From Pseudooceanicola nitratireducens (GTDB lineage: Bacteria; Pseudomonadota; Alphaproteobacteria; Rhodobacterales; Rhodobacteraceae): a stretch of 64,000 nt of DNA. This document shows, in pieces, positions 36,725 through 45,411 of this stretch. Where the stretch lies: assembly GCF_900109195.1 (NCBI RefSeq), contig NZ_FNZG01000003.1:642234-706233 (forward strand). The letters run 5' to 3'. A program made the position numbers and the translations under genes. Under the pieces are notes generated by a model. That model was given only the letters and a program-made list of their open reading frames with translations. It ran no database searches and was not told the DNA's origin. Positions within the stretch are counted from its first letter, which is position 1, and every line of letters begins with the position of its first letter.

Positions 36725-37240
36725 TCAGTCAACGGTGTCCCTCAGCCCTAAATTTTTCAATCTAACTTTCATAGCTTTGAGCGAAACGCCTAGCTTCTTA
36801 GCAAGCTGTTCAACGTTGTCTTCAGCTTTGTTCCAAGAGGCTCGGACCCGCGCCGCCGGCATCAGCAATTCCGCAGCATATCGATTCGCCTGCACCTCAT
36901 GCGAGGGGCTGAAAGGAGCGGGCGGATTGTTCTGAGCGTTGTCTCCGAACAAAATGTCTGTGTGCCTATTTAGCTTACCTCTCTTCTCCAAAAGATCCCT
37001 ATGCAGCATAAAGTGAGCTAATTCATGCGCTGCGGTAAATCTCTTCCGGGCTTCCACATCGGCCGCGTTCACCACAATCTGAAAGGATCCATCCTGATAC
37101 GTGATTTGCCCCGAAGCACCAGAAGGAAGCGTCTTTTCATCATAATCGATTCCTAGCGCTGAGATAATCGCACGGACATCCACCGGGCCCTGCTTTGAGA
37201 ACCGAGCAACTGTATCCAGAACATCTTGGTCCATGTTCAT
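36725..37240 (-). CDS. ImmA/IrrE family metallo-endopeptidase
   Basis: 171 residues. The zinc site is HELAH at residues 72-76, with the second signature 'EVQANRYAAELLMP' starting at Glu115. The family includes ImmA, which cleaves a phage-element repressor, and IrrE/PprI. A C-terminal helix-turn-helix-like stretch ('LAKKLGVSLKAMKVRLKNLG') may bind DNA or a repressor. No repressor gene is adjacent; instead the gene follows a two-TM protein gene, with its ATG overlapping that stop (TGATG) and GGAGG upstream. The DNA is AT-richer than purK and the photolyase gene on either side, suggesting transfer. Confidence 0.88.
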   Translation of the reverse strand: MNMDQDVLDTVARFSKQGPVDVRAIISALGIDYDEKTLPSGASGQITYQDGSFQIVVNAADVEARKRFTAAHELAHFMLHRDLLEKRGKLNRHTDILFGDNAQNNPPAPFSPSHEVQANRYAAELLMPAARVRASWNKAEDNVEQLAKKLGVSLKAMKVRLKNLGLRDTVD

Positions 37241-37638
37241 CACTCATCATCCTCCGAGAAAGCATCTACTTGGGCCTGAGTAGCACTCTCGTCAATGCCC
37301 ATCTTAGCAGAAATCGTAGCTTCGGCTACTCGCAAGGCTACGACATACGCTGTATCGGCGGCTTCTGTCTCAGACACTTCTCTTGCAACAGCTTTGGCGA
37401 TTTCTTCAGCATGTTCTTTAACGATGCCACGAAACAACCAAAAACCACCTAAAGCTATAACCGCAAGAAAAATCTCCAAGACCGTTAAAGATACGGCCAC
37501 TGGATCCAAGTTGGGATCAGTGCCCATCAGGTTCCATCTGAGTAGAACGACAAACAAAACGACCACATTCAATATGATAGCTGCGGTCGATAATGTCAGC
37601 GCGAAGTCAATGCGCGATTTATCGCTATTGGATCGCAT
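37240..37638 (-). CDS. Two-TM protein with C-terminal helix, paired with ImmA/IrrE
   Basis: 132 residues from the ATG at 37638. Hydrophobic segments lie at about 12-33 ('LSTAAIILNVVVLFVVLL') and 47-69 ('VSLTVLEIFLAVIALGGFWL'), then a charged helical C-terminal half ('KEHAEEIAKAVAREVSETEA'). I do not recognise the family. The start is uncertain: an ATG at 37647 and a TTG at 37686 are in frame; 37638 has the better spaced GGAAATGAG. It is translationally coupled to the downstream metalloprotease gene. The topology (short N-tail, two TMs, cytosolic helix) is effector-like, but no function can be assigned. Confidence 0.7.
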   Translation of the reverse strand: MRSNSDKSRIDFALTLSTAAIILNVVVLFVVLLRWNLMGTDPNLDPVAVSLTVLEIFLAVIALGGFWLFRGIVKEHAEEIAKAVAREVSETEAADTAYVVALRVAEATISAKMGIDESATQAQVDAFSEDDE

Positions 37639-37715
37639 GAAACTCATTTCCAAGAAATCGACGCTACTTTGCGTCAAAGAGCCCAAATATACAATCCGAA
37701 TAAGTTACAGCCATA

Positions 37716-39215
37716 TCAGGTCAACTTCCCCGCCCCCGCCAAGATCTCCCGCTGCTTCTCCTCGTCCATCCTGTCCCAGGCCTTGTAGACGACCCCCATC
37801 CGCCGGTTGCCCTCGAACCGGTCCCGGTGGCGCACAAGGAAGTCCCAGTACAATAGGTTGAACGGGCAGGCCCCTTCGCCCAGTTTCACGTCGGGATCAT
37901 AGGCACACCCTGCGCAATAGTCGGACATCTTCTTGATGTAATTGGCCGAAGACACATAGGGCTTGGACGCCACCACGCCCCCGTCCGCCCATTGCGACAT
38001 GCCGATTGTGTTCGGGGCCTCGACCCATTCGAAGGCGTCCGCGTAGACCGACAGATACCATTCATGCACCTGCGCCGGGTCCACCCCAAGCAGAAGCGCG
38101 TAGTTGCCGGTGATCATCAGCCGCTGGATATGGTGGGCATAGGCCAGGTCGCGGGTCTGGGCGACGACCTCGGAAATGCAGCGCATGTCCGTGTCCCCGC
38201 CCCAATAGGCGGCGGGCAGATCGCGTTTATGCTCCAACGTGTTGGACCCGGTGTAGTCAGGTCCCTTGAGGAAATAGATGCCGCGGACGTATTCCCGCCA
38301 GCCAAGGATCTGGCGGATGAACCCCTCGGCCGAGTTGATCGGCACGTCACCGGCGCGATAGGCGGCCTCGGCGGCGTCGCAGACCTCACGCGGGGTCAAG
38401 AGCCCGATGTTCAGGTAGATCGAGACCAGCGCGTGGTTCAGATAGGGTTCGTCCAGCAGCATGGCGTCCTGGGTGTCACCGAATTCGGGCAGCTGGGTCT
38501 TGACGAAATGGGTCAGCGCACGGCGCGCCTGAGTGCGGGTGGTGCCGAAGACAAAGGGATCAAGGCTGCCGAAATTGTCGGAAAACCTCTCGCGGACCAG
38601 GGTCAGCACCTCGTCGGTGATCTCATCGGGGGTGAATTCCATCGGCCGCGCCTGCAGCATGGATCGCTGTGCGGGCTTGCGGTTGTCCTTGTCATAATTC
38701 CACTGCCCGCCGGCAGGGTCCTTGCCCTGCATCAGCAGCCCGCTTTCGCGCCGCATCTCGCGGTAGAACCACTCCATCCGCAGCTCTTTCCGCCCTTCGG
38801 CCCATGTCTTGAACCGGTCGATGGAGCAGAAGAAACGGTCATCCTCGACCAGGCGGACGGTGACGGGACAGGCCTCAAGTGCCTCAATCAGGCGCCATTC
38901 GCCGGGGCGGGTGGCTATGATTTCCTCGGGGTGTTCATCCTGGTGCACCTGCATCAGCGCGCCACAGATGGATTTCGGCCCGTCCTCGTCCAGTTTGAAG
39001 TACCGCACGGTCCAGCCGTCATCGCGCAAGTCCTGCGCGAAATGGCGCATGGCCGACAGGACCAGCGCGATCTTCTTGGGGTGATGCGGCACATAGCCGG
39101 TTTCATCCGCAACCTCGGCCATCACGATCAGGTCTTGTTCGGGGTCGCCATCGCGCAGCACCGGCAATTCGGGCGTCAGCTGATCGCCCAGCACAAGGAT
39201 CACACGCCTCACCAT
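37716..39215 (-). CDS. phrB: Iron-sulfur bacterial cryptochrome/(6-4) photolyase
   Basis: 499 residues. The four 4Fe-4S cysteines are at 346, 434, 437 and 450, with the same spacing as in Agrobacterium PhrB. 'AHHIQRLMITGNYALLLG' has the His-His pair used for (6-4) repair. The N-terminal domain ('RRVILVLGDQL') binds the lumazine antenna. It repairs UV (6-4) photoproducts using blue light and FAD. The start overlaps the 3' end of the upstream SDR gene by 7 bases, so the two form an operon. Confidence 0.95.
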   Translation of the reverse strand: MVRRVILVLGDQLTPELPVLRDGDPEQDLIVMAEVADETGYVPHHPKKIALVLSAMRHFAQDLRDDGWTVRYFKLDEDGPKSICGALMQVHQDEHPEEIIATRPGEWRLIEALEACPVTVRLVEDDRFFCSIDRFKTWAEGRKELRMEWFYREMRRESGLLMQGKDPAGGQWNYDKDNRKPAQRSMLQARPMEFTPDEITDEVLTLVRERFSDNFGSLDPFVFGTTRTQARRALTHFVKTQLPEFGDTQDAMLLDEPYLNHALVSIYLNIGLLTPREVCDAAEAAYRAGDVPINSAEGFIRQILGWREYVRGIYFLKGPDYTGSNTLEHKRDLPAAYWGGDTDMRCISEVVAQTRDLAYAHHIQRLMITGNYALLLGVDPAQVHEWYLSVYADAFEWVEAPNTIGMSQWADGGVVASKPYVSSANYIKKMSDYCAGCAYDPDVKLGEGACPFNLLYWDFLVRHRDRFEGNRRMGVVYKAWDRMDEEKQREILAGAGKLT

Positions 39216-39871
39216 GGCACTGAATCCCCTTTCCAGTCGTAGAATTGCCCGCTGTCCTGCGGCCCCAGCCCGTCGATCACGCGGATCAGGTTCGCGGCGG
39301 CCTGCGCCGGGGGCACGGCAGGATGGCGGCCCAGATAGCGCGCGGTAAGATCGCTTTGCACGGTGCCGGGATGCAGGGCGGTGACGATGGCGTCGCGGTG
39401 GCTTCGGGCCAGTTCGATCGCGGAGGTATGCACGATCTGGTTGGCGGCGGCCTTGGCGGCGCGGTAGCTGTACCAGCCGCCCAGTCGGTTGTCGCCGATG
39501 GACCCGACCCGCGCCGTCAGCACCGCCAGCACCGACCGCCCCTGCCGGGGCAAAAGATCGCCCGCATGGCGCAGCACCAGCGCCGGCCCGATGGCGTTCA
39601 GCGCGAATTGCGCGGCCATGGCGTCGGCGTCGATCTCTTTCAACGCCTTTTCGGGGCCCTTCCCGGCGATCTCCAGCGCGCCGGTGGCAACGAGGACCAG
39701 ATCATAGGGCCCGCGCCCCGTCAGAGCCCGCGCCACGCTGGCCGCATCGGTCAGGTCCAGCCCGTCCGCACGGCGCGACAGGCGGTTCACCGCCACGCCC
39801 TGCCCTTCAAGATGGGTGGCAACTGCCCCCCCGATGGCACCCGAGGCACCTATGATCAAAGCCTGTTTCAT
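39209..39871 (-). CDS. SDR family oxidoreductase
   Basis: 220 residues, short-chain dehydrogenase/reductase, C-factor-like type. The cofactor loop is 'ALIIGASGAIGGAVATHLEG', with Asp-containing 'GLDLTDAAS'. The catalytic Tyr-x-x-x-Lys is 'YSYRAAKAA' and the serine is near 'TARVGSIGDN'. I chose the ATG at 39871 (AGGGGC upstream), which gives the canonical N-terminus MKQALIIGASGA. It lies directly upstream of phrB, overlapping it; that pairing is common in this group though the reason is unknown. Confidence 0.9.
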   Translation of the reverse strand: MKQALIIGASGAIGGAVATHLEGQGVAVNRLSRRADGLDLTDAASVARALTGRGPYDLVLVATGALEIAGKGPEKALKEIDADAMAAQFALNAIGPALVLRHAGDLLPRQGRSVLAVLTARVGSIGDNRLGGWYSYRAAKAAANQIVHTSAIELARSHRDAIVTALHPGTVQSDLTARYLGRHPAVPPAQAAANLIRVIDGLGPQDSGQFYDWKGDSVPW

Positions 39872-40076
39872 GCCCCTGATACGTGGGGCACCCGCCCTTT
39901 GGATCAAACGCCAATTGCCCTTGGGGCCACGCCCCCGGGGCATGCAAACCCGCCCCTGCCCGCGCCGCCACCCCGATGCTGCCCTGCGGCATGATTGACG
40001 GCTTTCCATCCCCGCCTCCCCGGGTTATAGAAACCGCATGACCAGACCCGGGCATATCACCATCGCAAAGGCACGC

Positions 40077-40121
40077 ATGACGCGCCGCGATGCCCTGTGC
40101 CTACTCCTAATCCGCCTCTGA
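40077..40121 (+). CDS. leuL: Leu leader peptide
   Basis: A 14-codon frame, MTRRDALCLLLIRL, preceded by AAAGG with 6-base spacing and ended by TGA. Five of 14 codons are leucine (CTG, CTA, CTC, CTA, CTC), including two CTA codons, which are rare elsewhere in this GC-rich window. Its stop region overlaps the first arm of the attenuator hairpin. Ribosome stalling at the leucine codons when leucyl-tRNA is scarce would switch the fold. Confidence 0.85.
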   Translation: MTRRDALCLLLIRL

Positions 40122-40172
40122 GCGTGCCATACAGGCGCGACCGCTCAGAGGTATGCCGTCTCGCGCCATGGC
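40115..40172 (+). promoter_or_regulatory. leuA attenuator with two mutually exclusive stems
   Basis: Stem 1: CCTCTGAGCG (40115-40124) pairs perfectly with CGCTCAGAGG (40142-40151). Stem 2: GCCAT (40126-40130) plus GGCGCGA (40134-40140) pair with TCGCGCC-ATGGC (40161-40172). Each stem has one arm inside the loop of the other, so they exclude each other. There is no clear U-run after stem 2, so control may act through translation initiation of leuA (its AAGGAA site lies 11 bases further) or by a less typical terminator. Confidence 0.75.
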
Positions 40173-40196
40173 TTTAGGAGAAAAAGGAATATCCAC

Positions 40197-41768
40197 ATGA
40201 CCACCGATACCAAACAGGACCACGTCCTGATCTTCGACACGACCCTTCGCGATGGCGAACAATCCCCGGGCGCGACCATGACGCACGAGGAAAAGCTGGA
40301 AATCGCCGCGGCGCTGGACGAAATGGGCGTGGACATCATCGAGGCCGGCTTCCCGATCGCCTCGGAAGGCGACTTCAACGCGGTTTCGGAAATCGCCAAG
40401 AACTCGGTCAACTCGGTGATCTGCGGGCTGAGCCGCGCCAACTTCAAGGACATCGACCGCAACTGGGAGGCCGTGAAACACGCGCGCCAGCCGCGGATCC
40501 ATACCTTCATCGGCACCTCGCCGCTGCACCGCGCCATCCCGAACCTGACCATGGACGAGATGGCCGACAAGATCCATGAGACCGTGACCCATGCGCGCAA
40601 CCTTTGCGACAACGTGCAATGGTCGCCTATGGATGCGACGCGGACGGAACATGATTACCTGTGCCGCGTGGTGGAAATCGCCATCAAGGCCGGTGCCACG
40701 ACGATCAACATCCCCGACACCGTCGGCTATACCGCGCCGCGCGAAAGCGCCGACCTGATCCGCATGTTGCTGGAACGGGTGCCGGGTGCGGACGAAATCG
40801 TCTTTGCCACCCATTGCCACAACGACCTTGGCATGGCGACGGCGAACTCCCTCGCTGCGGTCGAGGCCGGCGCACGCCAGATCGAATGCACGATCAACGG
40901 CCTGGGCGAACGGGCGGGCAACACCGCGCTGGAAGAGGTCGTGATGGCCCTGAAGGTGCGCAACGACATCATGCCCTACCGCACCGGCATCGACACCACG
41001 AAGATCATGAAGCTGTCGCGCCGCGTCGCCACCGTTTCGGGCTTTCCGGTGCAGTACAACAAGGCGATCGTCGGCAAGAACGCCTTTCTGCACGAATCCG
41101 GCATCCACCAGGATGGCGTGCTGAAGAACGTCGAGACCTTCGAGATCATGAAACCCGCCGACATCGGGCTGAACGAGGACAACATCGTCCTTGGCAAGCA
41201 CTCGGGCCGGGCCGCGCTGCGCTCCAAGCTTGAAGGGCTTGGGATCGAACTGGGCCAGAACCAGCTGAACGACCTGTTCGTGCGGTTCAAGGACCTCGCC
41301 GACCGCAAGAAAGAGGTCTACGAAGACGATCTCTGGACGCTGGTGCGCGATGCAGAAGACGCAACGCCCGACCGGCTTGAGCTGAAATCGCTCAAGGTCG
41401 TCTGCGGCACCGACGGCCAGTCTGCCGATATGGTCATGCTGGTGGATGGTGAGGAAAAGCGCGCCGAGACCACCGGTGACGGCCCCGTCGACGCCTGCTT
41501 CAACGCGGTGAAGGACATCTTCCCACATGGCGCCAAGCTTGAGCTGTACCAGGTGCACGCCGTGACCCAGGGCACTGACGCCCAGGCCACTGTCTCTGTC
41601 CGCCTGAACGAAGACGGCCGCATCGTCACCGGTCAGTCGGCCGACACCGATACGGTCGTGGCCAGCGTGAAGGCCTATATCCACGCACTCAACCGCCTGC
41701 TGGTGCGGCGCGGCAAGGTCGGCGAAGGGGCCGACCGGCGCGAGATCAGCTACAAGGACGTCAGCTGA
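40197..41768 (+). CDS. leuA: 2-isopropylmalate synthase
   Basis: 523 residues, first committed step of leucine biosynthesis (acetyl-CoA plus 2-oxoisovalerate). 'FDTTLRDGEQSPGATM' and 'THCHNDLGMATANSLAA' carry the metal ligands, and 'HESGIHQDGVLKN' closes the catalytic barrel. The C-terminal about 120 residues are the LeuA dimer regulatory domain that binds leucine for feedback inhibition. AAGGAATATCC precedes the ATG. It is preceded by a leader peptide and attenuator, so it is controlled by leucyl-tRNA supply as well as by feedback. A strong terminator follows. Confidence 0.97.
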   Translation: MTTDTKQDHVLIFDTTLRDGEQSPGATMTHEEKLEIAAALDEMGVDIIEAGFPIASEGDFNAVSEIAKNSVNSVICGLSRANFKDIDRNWEAVKHARQPRIHTFIGTSPLHRAIPNLTMDEMADKIHETVTHARNLCDNVQWSPMDATRTEHDYLCRVVEIAIKAGATTINIPDTVGYTAPRESADLIRMLLERVPGADEIVFATHCHNDLGMATANSLAAVEAGARQIECTINGLGERAGNTALEEVVMALKVRNDIMPYRTGIDTTKIMKLSRRVATVSGFPVQYNKAIVGKNAFLHESGIHQDGVLKNVETFEIMKPADIGLNEDNIVLGKHSGRAALRSKLEGLGIELGQNQLNDLFVRFKDLADRKKEVYEDDLWTLVRDAEDATPDRLELKSLKVVCGTDGQSADMVMLVDGEEKRAETTGDGPVDACFNAVKDIFPHGAKLELYQVHAVTQGTDAQATVSVRLNEDGRIVTGQSADTDTVVASVKAYIHALNRLLVRRGKVGEGADRREISYKDVS

Positions 41769-41774
41769 GACATC

Positions 41775-41806
41775 AAAGGCCCGGTTTCGACCGGGCCTTT
41801 TCTTTT
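41775..41806 (+). terminator. Rho-independent terminator after leuA
   Basis: AAAGGCCCGGT and ACCGGGCCTTT form an 11-bp stem around TTCG, a very stable tetraloop. It is followed by TCTTTT. Confidence 0.9.
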
Positions 41807-41862
41807 GGCATCTATCCGCCGAATGCTCCTCAGCCCTTACAGGCTTCCTCGCCTCGCCTGTT

Positions 41863-41892
41863 GCGAGGCGCGCACGTCAGGGCGCGATGAGC
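41863..41892 (+). repeat. 30-bp hairpin element, copy A
   Basis: It begins GCGAGGCGCGCACGTCAGGG and ends CGCGATGAGC. CGCGC and GCGCG arms flank the loop ACGTCAGG. A near-identical copy is at 53447-53476, and a variant copy lies inside the amidase gene at 48680-48709. This copy sits 7 bases beyond the stop of rlmJ. Confidence 0.85.
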
Positions 41893-41899
41893 CCGCCGG

Positions 41900-42670
41900 T
41901 CAGCCGAAAAGCTTCGCCAGCGCCGCCGCCTCGTCCTCAAGCCCGAAGGGCGTATTCACCACGAACATGCCCGATCCGACCATCCCGTGACCTTCGCGCA
42001 CGGGTGGAAAGCTCACCTCGCTTTTTACCGCCTTGGGCAGATCCGCCCCCTCCAGCGCGCGGATCATGGCCCGGTGCCGCCCGTCCTTCAGGATCGGATA
42101 CCACAGCGCGATCACGCCCACGTTCCAGGCCTTGTGGATCTGCCCGATGATCTTGGGCAGCCGGTCGTAATCCGCCTTAATCTCGTAGCTCGGGTCGATC
42201 AGCACCACGCCGCGTCGCGGCTCGGGCGGGCAAAGCGACAGCGCCAGCTCGAACCCGTCTGCCCTGCGCGGTTTCACCCGCCCCCGCAGGGCCAGGGACA
42301 GCGCGGCGTGTTCCTGCGGATGCAATTCGGCCAGGTGGATGCGATCCTCGGCCCGCAGCATCGTCGCGGCGATCAGCGGCGATCCGGGATAGGCCTGCGC
42401 CCCATGCTGCGCGCGGACCTGCGAAATCACCCGGGCATAGGCGCTGTCCTGCCCGAATTTCGACAGCATCCGCCCCACCCCGGCGGCGGCCTCTCCGGTC
42501 TTCTGCGCCTCGGCAGAGCCGAGGTCATAGAGCCCCCGACCGGCATGCGTTTCGATATATGTCAGCGGTTTCGGCTTCTGAATCAGGCGGTCCAACATCC
42601 AGGCCAAAATTGCATGTTTGTGCACATCGGCCGGATTTCCCGCGTGATAAAGGTGCTGATACGACAGCAT
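41900..42670 (-). CDS. rlmJ: 23S rRNA (adenine(2030)-N6)-methyltransferase RlmJ
   Basis: 256 residues. The N-terminus 'MLSYQHLYHAGNPADVHKHA' is the hallmark of the family. 'YIETHAGRGLYDL' is the SAM-binding motif and 'VVLIDPSYEIKADY' is the catalytic DPPY-type motif (DPSY). It methylates A2030 of 23S rRNA. The length is slightly under the E. coli protein (280). It converges with leuA. Confidence 0.95.
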   Translation of the reverse strand: MLSYQHLYHAGNPADVHKHAILAWMLDRLIQKPKPLTYIETHAGRGLYDLGSAEAQKTGEAAAGVGRMLSKFGQDSAYARVISQVRAQHGAQAYPGSPLIAATMLRAEDRIHLAELHPQEHAALSLALRGRVKPRRADGFELALSLCPPEPRRGVVLIDPSYEIKADYDRLPKIIGQIHKAWNVGVIALWYPILKDGRHRAMIRALEGADLPKAVKSEVSFPPVREGHGMVGSGMFVVNTPFGLEDEAAALAKLFG

Positions 42671-42843
42671 GGCTTTCCCTTTTCCAACATTTTCGCCAAT
42701 TTCCGCTGGACGCCTCTGGCGGAATGACGCTGATTTGTTCGGCCCGGCACTTTCACCCTGCGCCTCCCCCCGTTAAAAGACCGATCAGCCCGTTTTGACG
42801 CGAGTCGCGGGCCCTTGGGGGTATTTGCAGGACTACCGGATAA

Positions 42844-43890
<1,047 letters not shown>

Positions 43891-43940
43891 CCTGACAACC
43901 CTTTGATCTGCAAGGGGCCTTTGATCGTAAAGGGGCCGTT

Positions 43941-44870
43941 TTGGCAAAGGATCGCAGACAGGAAGAGGACTATTTCACGCCGCTCCGCCGTCTTCTGACG
44001 GGGGTGGTGCTGCTTGTCCTGTTCGGCACCTTCCTGATCTGGCGGATCGACAGCCCCCGGGTCGAACGCTTCCGCGCGCAGGTGGTCGATCAAGTCGTCC
44101 CCTCGTTCGACTGGGCCATGGCCCCGGTCAATGGCGCGATGAACATCGTGCGCGATTTCCAAAGCTACACCCGCATCCACCAGCAGAACCAGGACCTCCG
44201 GCGCGAATTGCAGCAGATGAAGGCCTGGAAAGAGGCCGCCCTGCAGCTGGAACAGGAAAACGCCCGGCTTCTGGATCTGAACAAGGTGCGGCTGGATCCC
44301 CGGCTGACCCATGTGACGGGCGTGGTCATGGCCGACAGCGGATCGCCCTTCCGCCAGTCCGTACTGCTGAACGTGGGCGCGCGCGACGGGATCGTCGACG
44401 GCTGGGCCACGATGGATGGCATCGGGCTGGTCGGGCGGATCTCGGGCGTGGGGTCCAAGACCTCTCGCGTGCTGCTGCTGACCGATACGTCGTCGCGCCT
44501 GCCGGTGACGATCCAGCCCTCGGGTCAGCGCGCGCTGATCGAAGGCGACAATTCCGCCGCCCCGCCGATCGAATTTCTTGAGGCTCCCGAACAGGTGCGC
44601 CCCGGCGACCGGGTGATTTCCTCGGGCGATGGCGGGGTGTTTCCGGCGGGCCTTCTGGTCGGCCGCGTGGCCGAGGATCCCGGCGGCCGCTTGCGCGTGC
44701 GCCTGGCGGCGGATTTCGAACGGCTGGAATACCTGCGCGTGCTGCGTCACCTCGGCACCGAGGAAATCCAGGACCCCGGCAACCTGATCGAACCTGAACA
44801 GCCGCCCGCCCCCGATGCCACCCCCGCCGATGCCCCCGCGCTTTCCACCAGCGGAGGCACCAATGGCTGA
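43941..44870 (+). CDS. mreC: Rod-shape determining protein MreC
   Basis: 309 residues. One N-terminal TM helix (about 17-36, 'LLTGVVLLVLFGTFLIW'), a coiled coil (about 73-112, 'QQNQDLRRELQQMKAWKEAA') and a periplasmic beta-barrel region ('SVLLNVGARDGIVDGWATMD'). The C-terminal tail is Pro/Ala-rich. The start is TTG, with AAAGGGG 7 bases upstream. MreC links MreB to PBP2 in the elongasome. It overlaps mreD by 8 bases. Confidence 0.95.
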   Translation: MAKDRRQEEDYFTPLRRLLTGVVLLVLFGTFLIWRIDSPRVERFRAQVVDQVVPSFDWAMAPVNGAMNIVRDFQSYTRIHQQNQDLRRELQQMKAWKEAALQLEQENARLLDLNKVRLDPRLTHVTGVVMADSGSPFRQSVLLNVGARDGIVDGWATMDGIGLVGRISGVGSKTSRVLLLTDTSSRLPVTIQPSGQRALIEGDNSAAPPIEFLEAPEQVRPGDRVISSGDGGVFPAGLLVGRVAEDPGGRLRVRLAADFERLEYLRVLRHLGTEEIQDPGNLIEPEQPPAPDATPADAPALSTSGGTNG

Positions 44871-45411
44871 ACAACAGGCCCTGTCCCCCGCCCGCGCATG
44901 GTCCATGCGGCTGATATACATCTGCATCTGCATGGGCATCCTGATGCTTGAACTGCTGCCGCTGCAGACCGAACCGCGCAGCTTTGCCGGGCCGGAACTG
45001 GTGCTGCTTCTGACCTTCACCTTCGCCCTGCGCCGCCCGGAATACGTGCCCGCCTGGGCCGTGGGCGTGGCGGTCCTGCTGGGCGATCTGCTGCTGCATC
45101 GTCCCCCGGGGCTTCTGGCCGGGCTGACCGTTCTCGCCTCCGAGGCGCTGCGGGCACGGTCCGACAACCTGCGCACCCTGCCCTTTTCAGTCGAATGGCT
45201 GACGGCGGCGCTGGCGGTGCTGGGCGTGCTGATCGGCTATCGCATCGTGCTGGCGCTGTTCATGATCCCGCAGGCGCCGCTTCTGTTGGCGGTCAGTCAG
45301 ATGGTGTCGACGATCTTCGCCTACCCGGTGATCGTTCTGGGCAGTGTCGCGCTGTTCGGCGTGCGCCGCGTCGCGCCGGGTGAAATCGACAGCCACGGGC
45401 ATCGCATATGA
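44863..45411 (+). CDS. mreD: Rod-shape determining protein MreD
   Basis: 182 residues, inner membrane with about five TM helices ('RLIYICICMGILMLELLPLQ', 'GPELVLLLTFTFAL', 'WAVGVAVLLGDLLL', 'LTAALAVLGVLIGY', 'MVSTIFAYPVIVLGSVAL'). I chose the ATG at 44863, preceded by GGAGG; a frame from 44815 would overlap mreC further with a Pro-rich extension. Sequence divergence is normal for MreD. It overlaps mrdA by 4 bases. Confidence 0.9.
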   Translation: MAEQQALSPARAWSMRLIYICICMGILMLELLPLQTEPRSFAGPELVLLLTFTFALRRPEYVPAWAVGVAVLLGDLLLHRPPGLLAGLTVLASEALRARSDNLRTLPFSVEWLTAALAVLGVLIGYRIVLALFMIPQAPLLLAVSQMVSTIFAYPVIVLGSVALFGVRRVAPGEIDSHGHRI

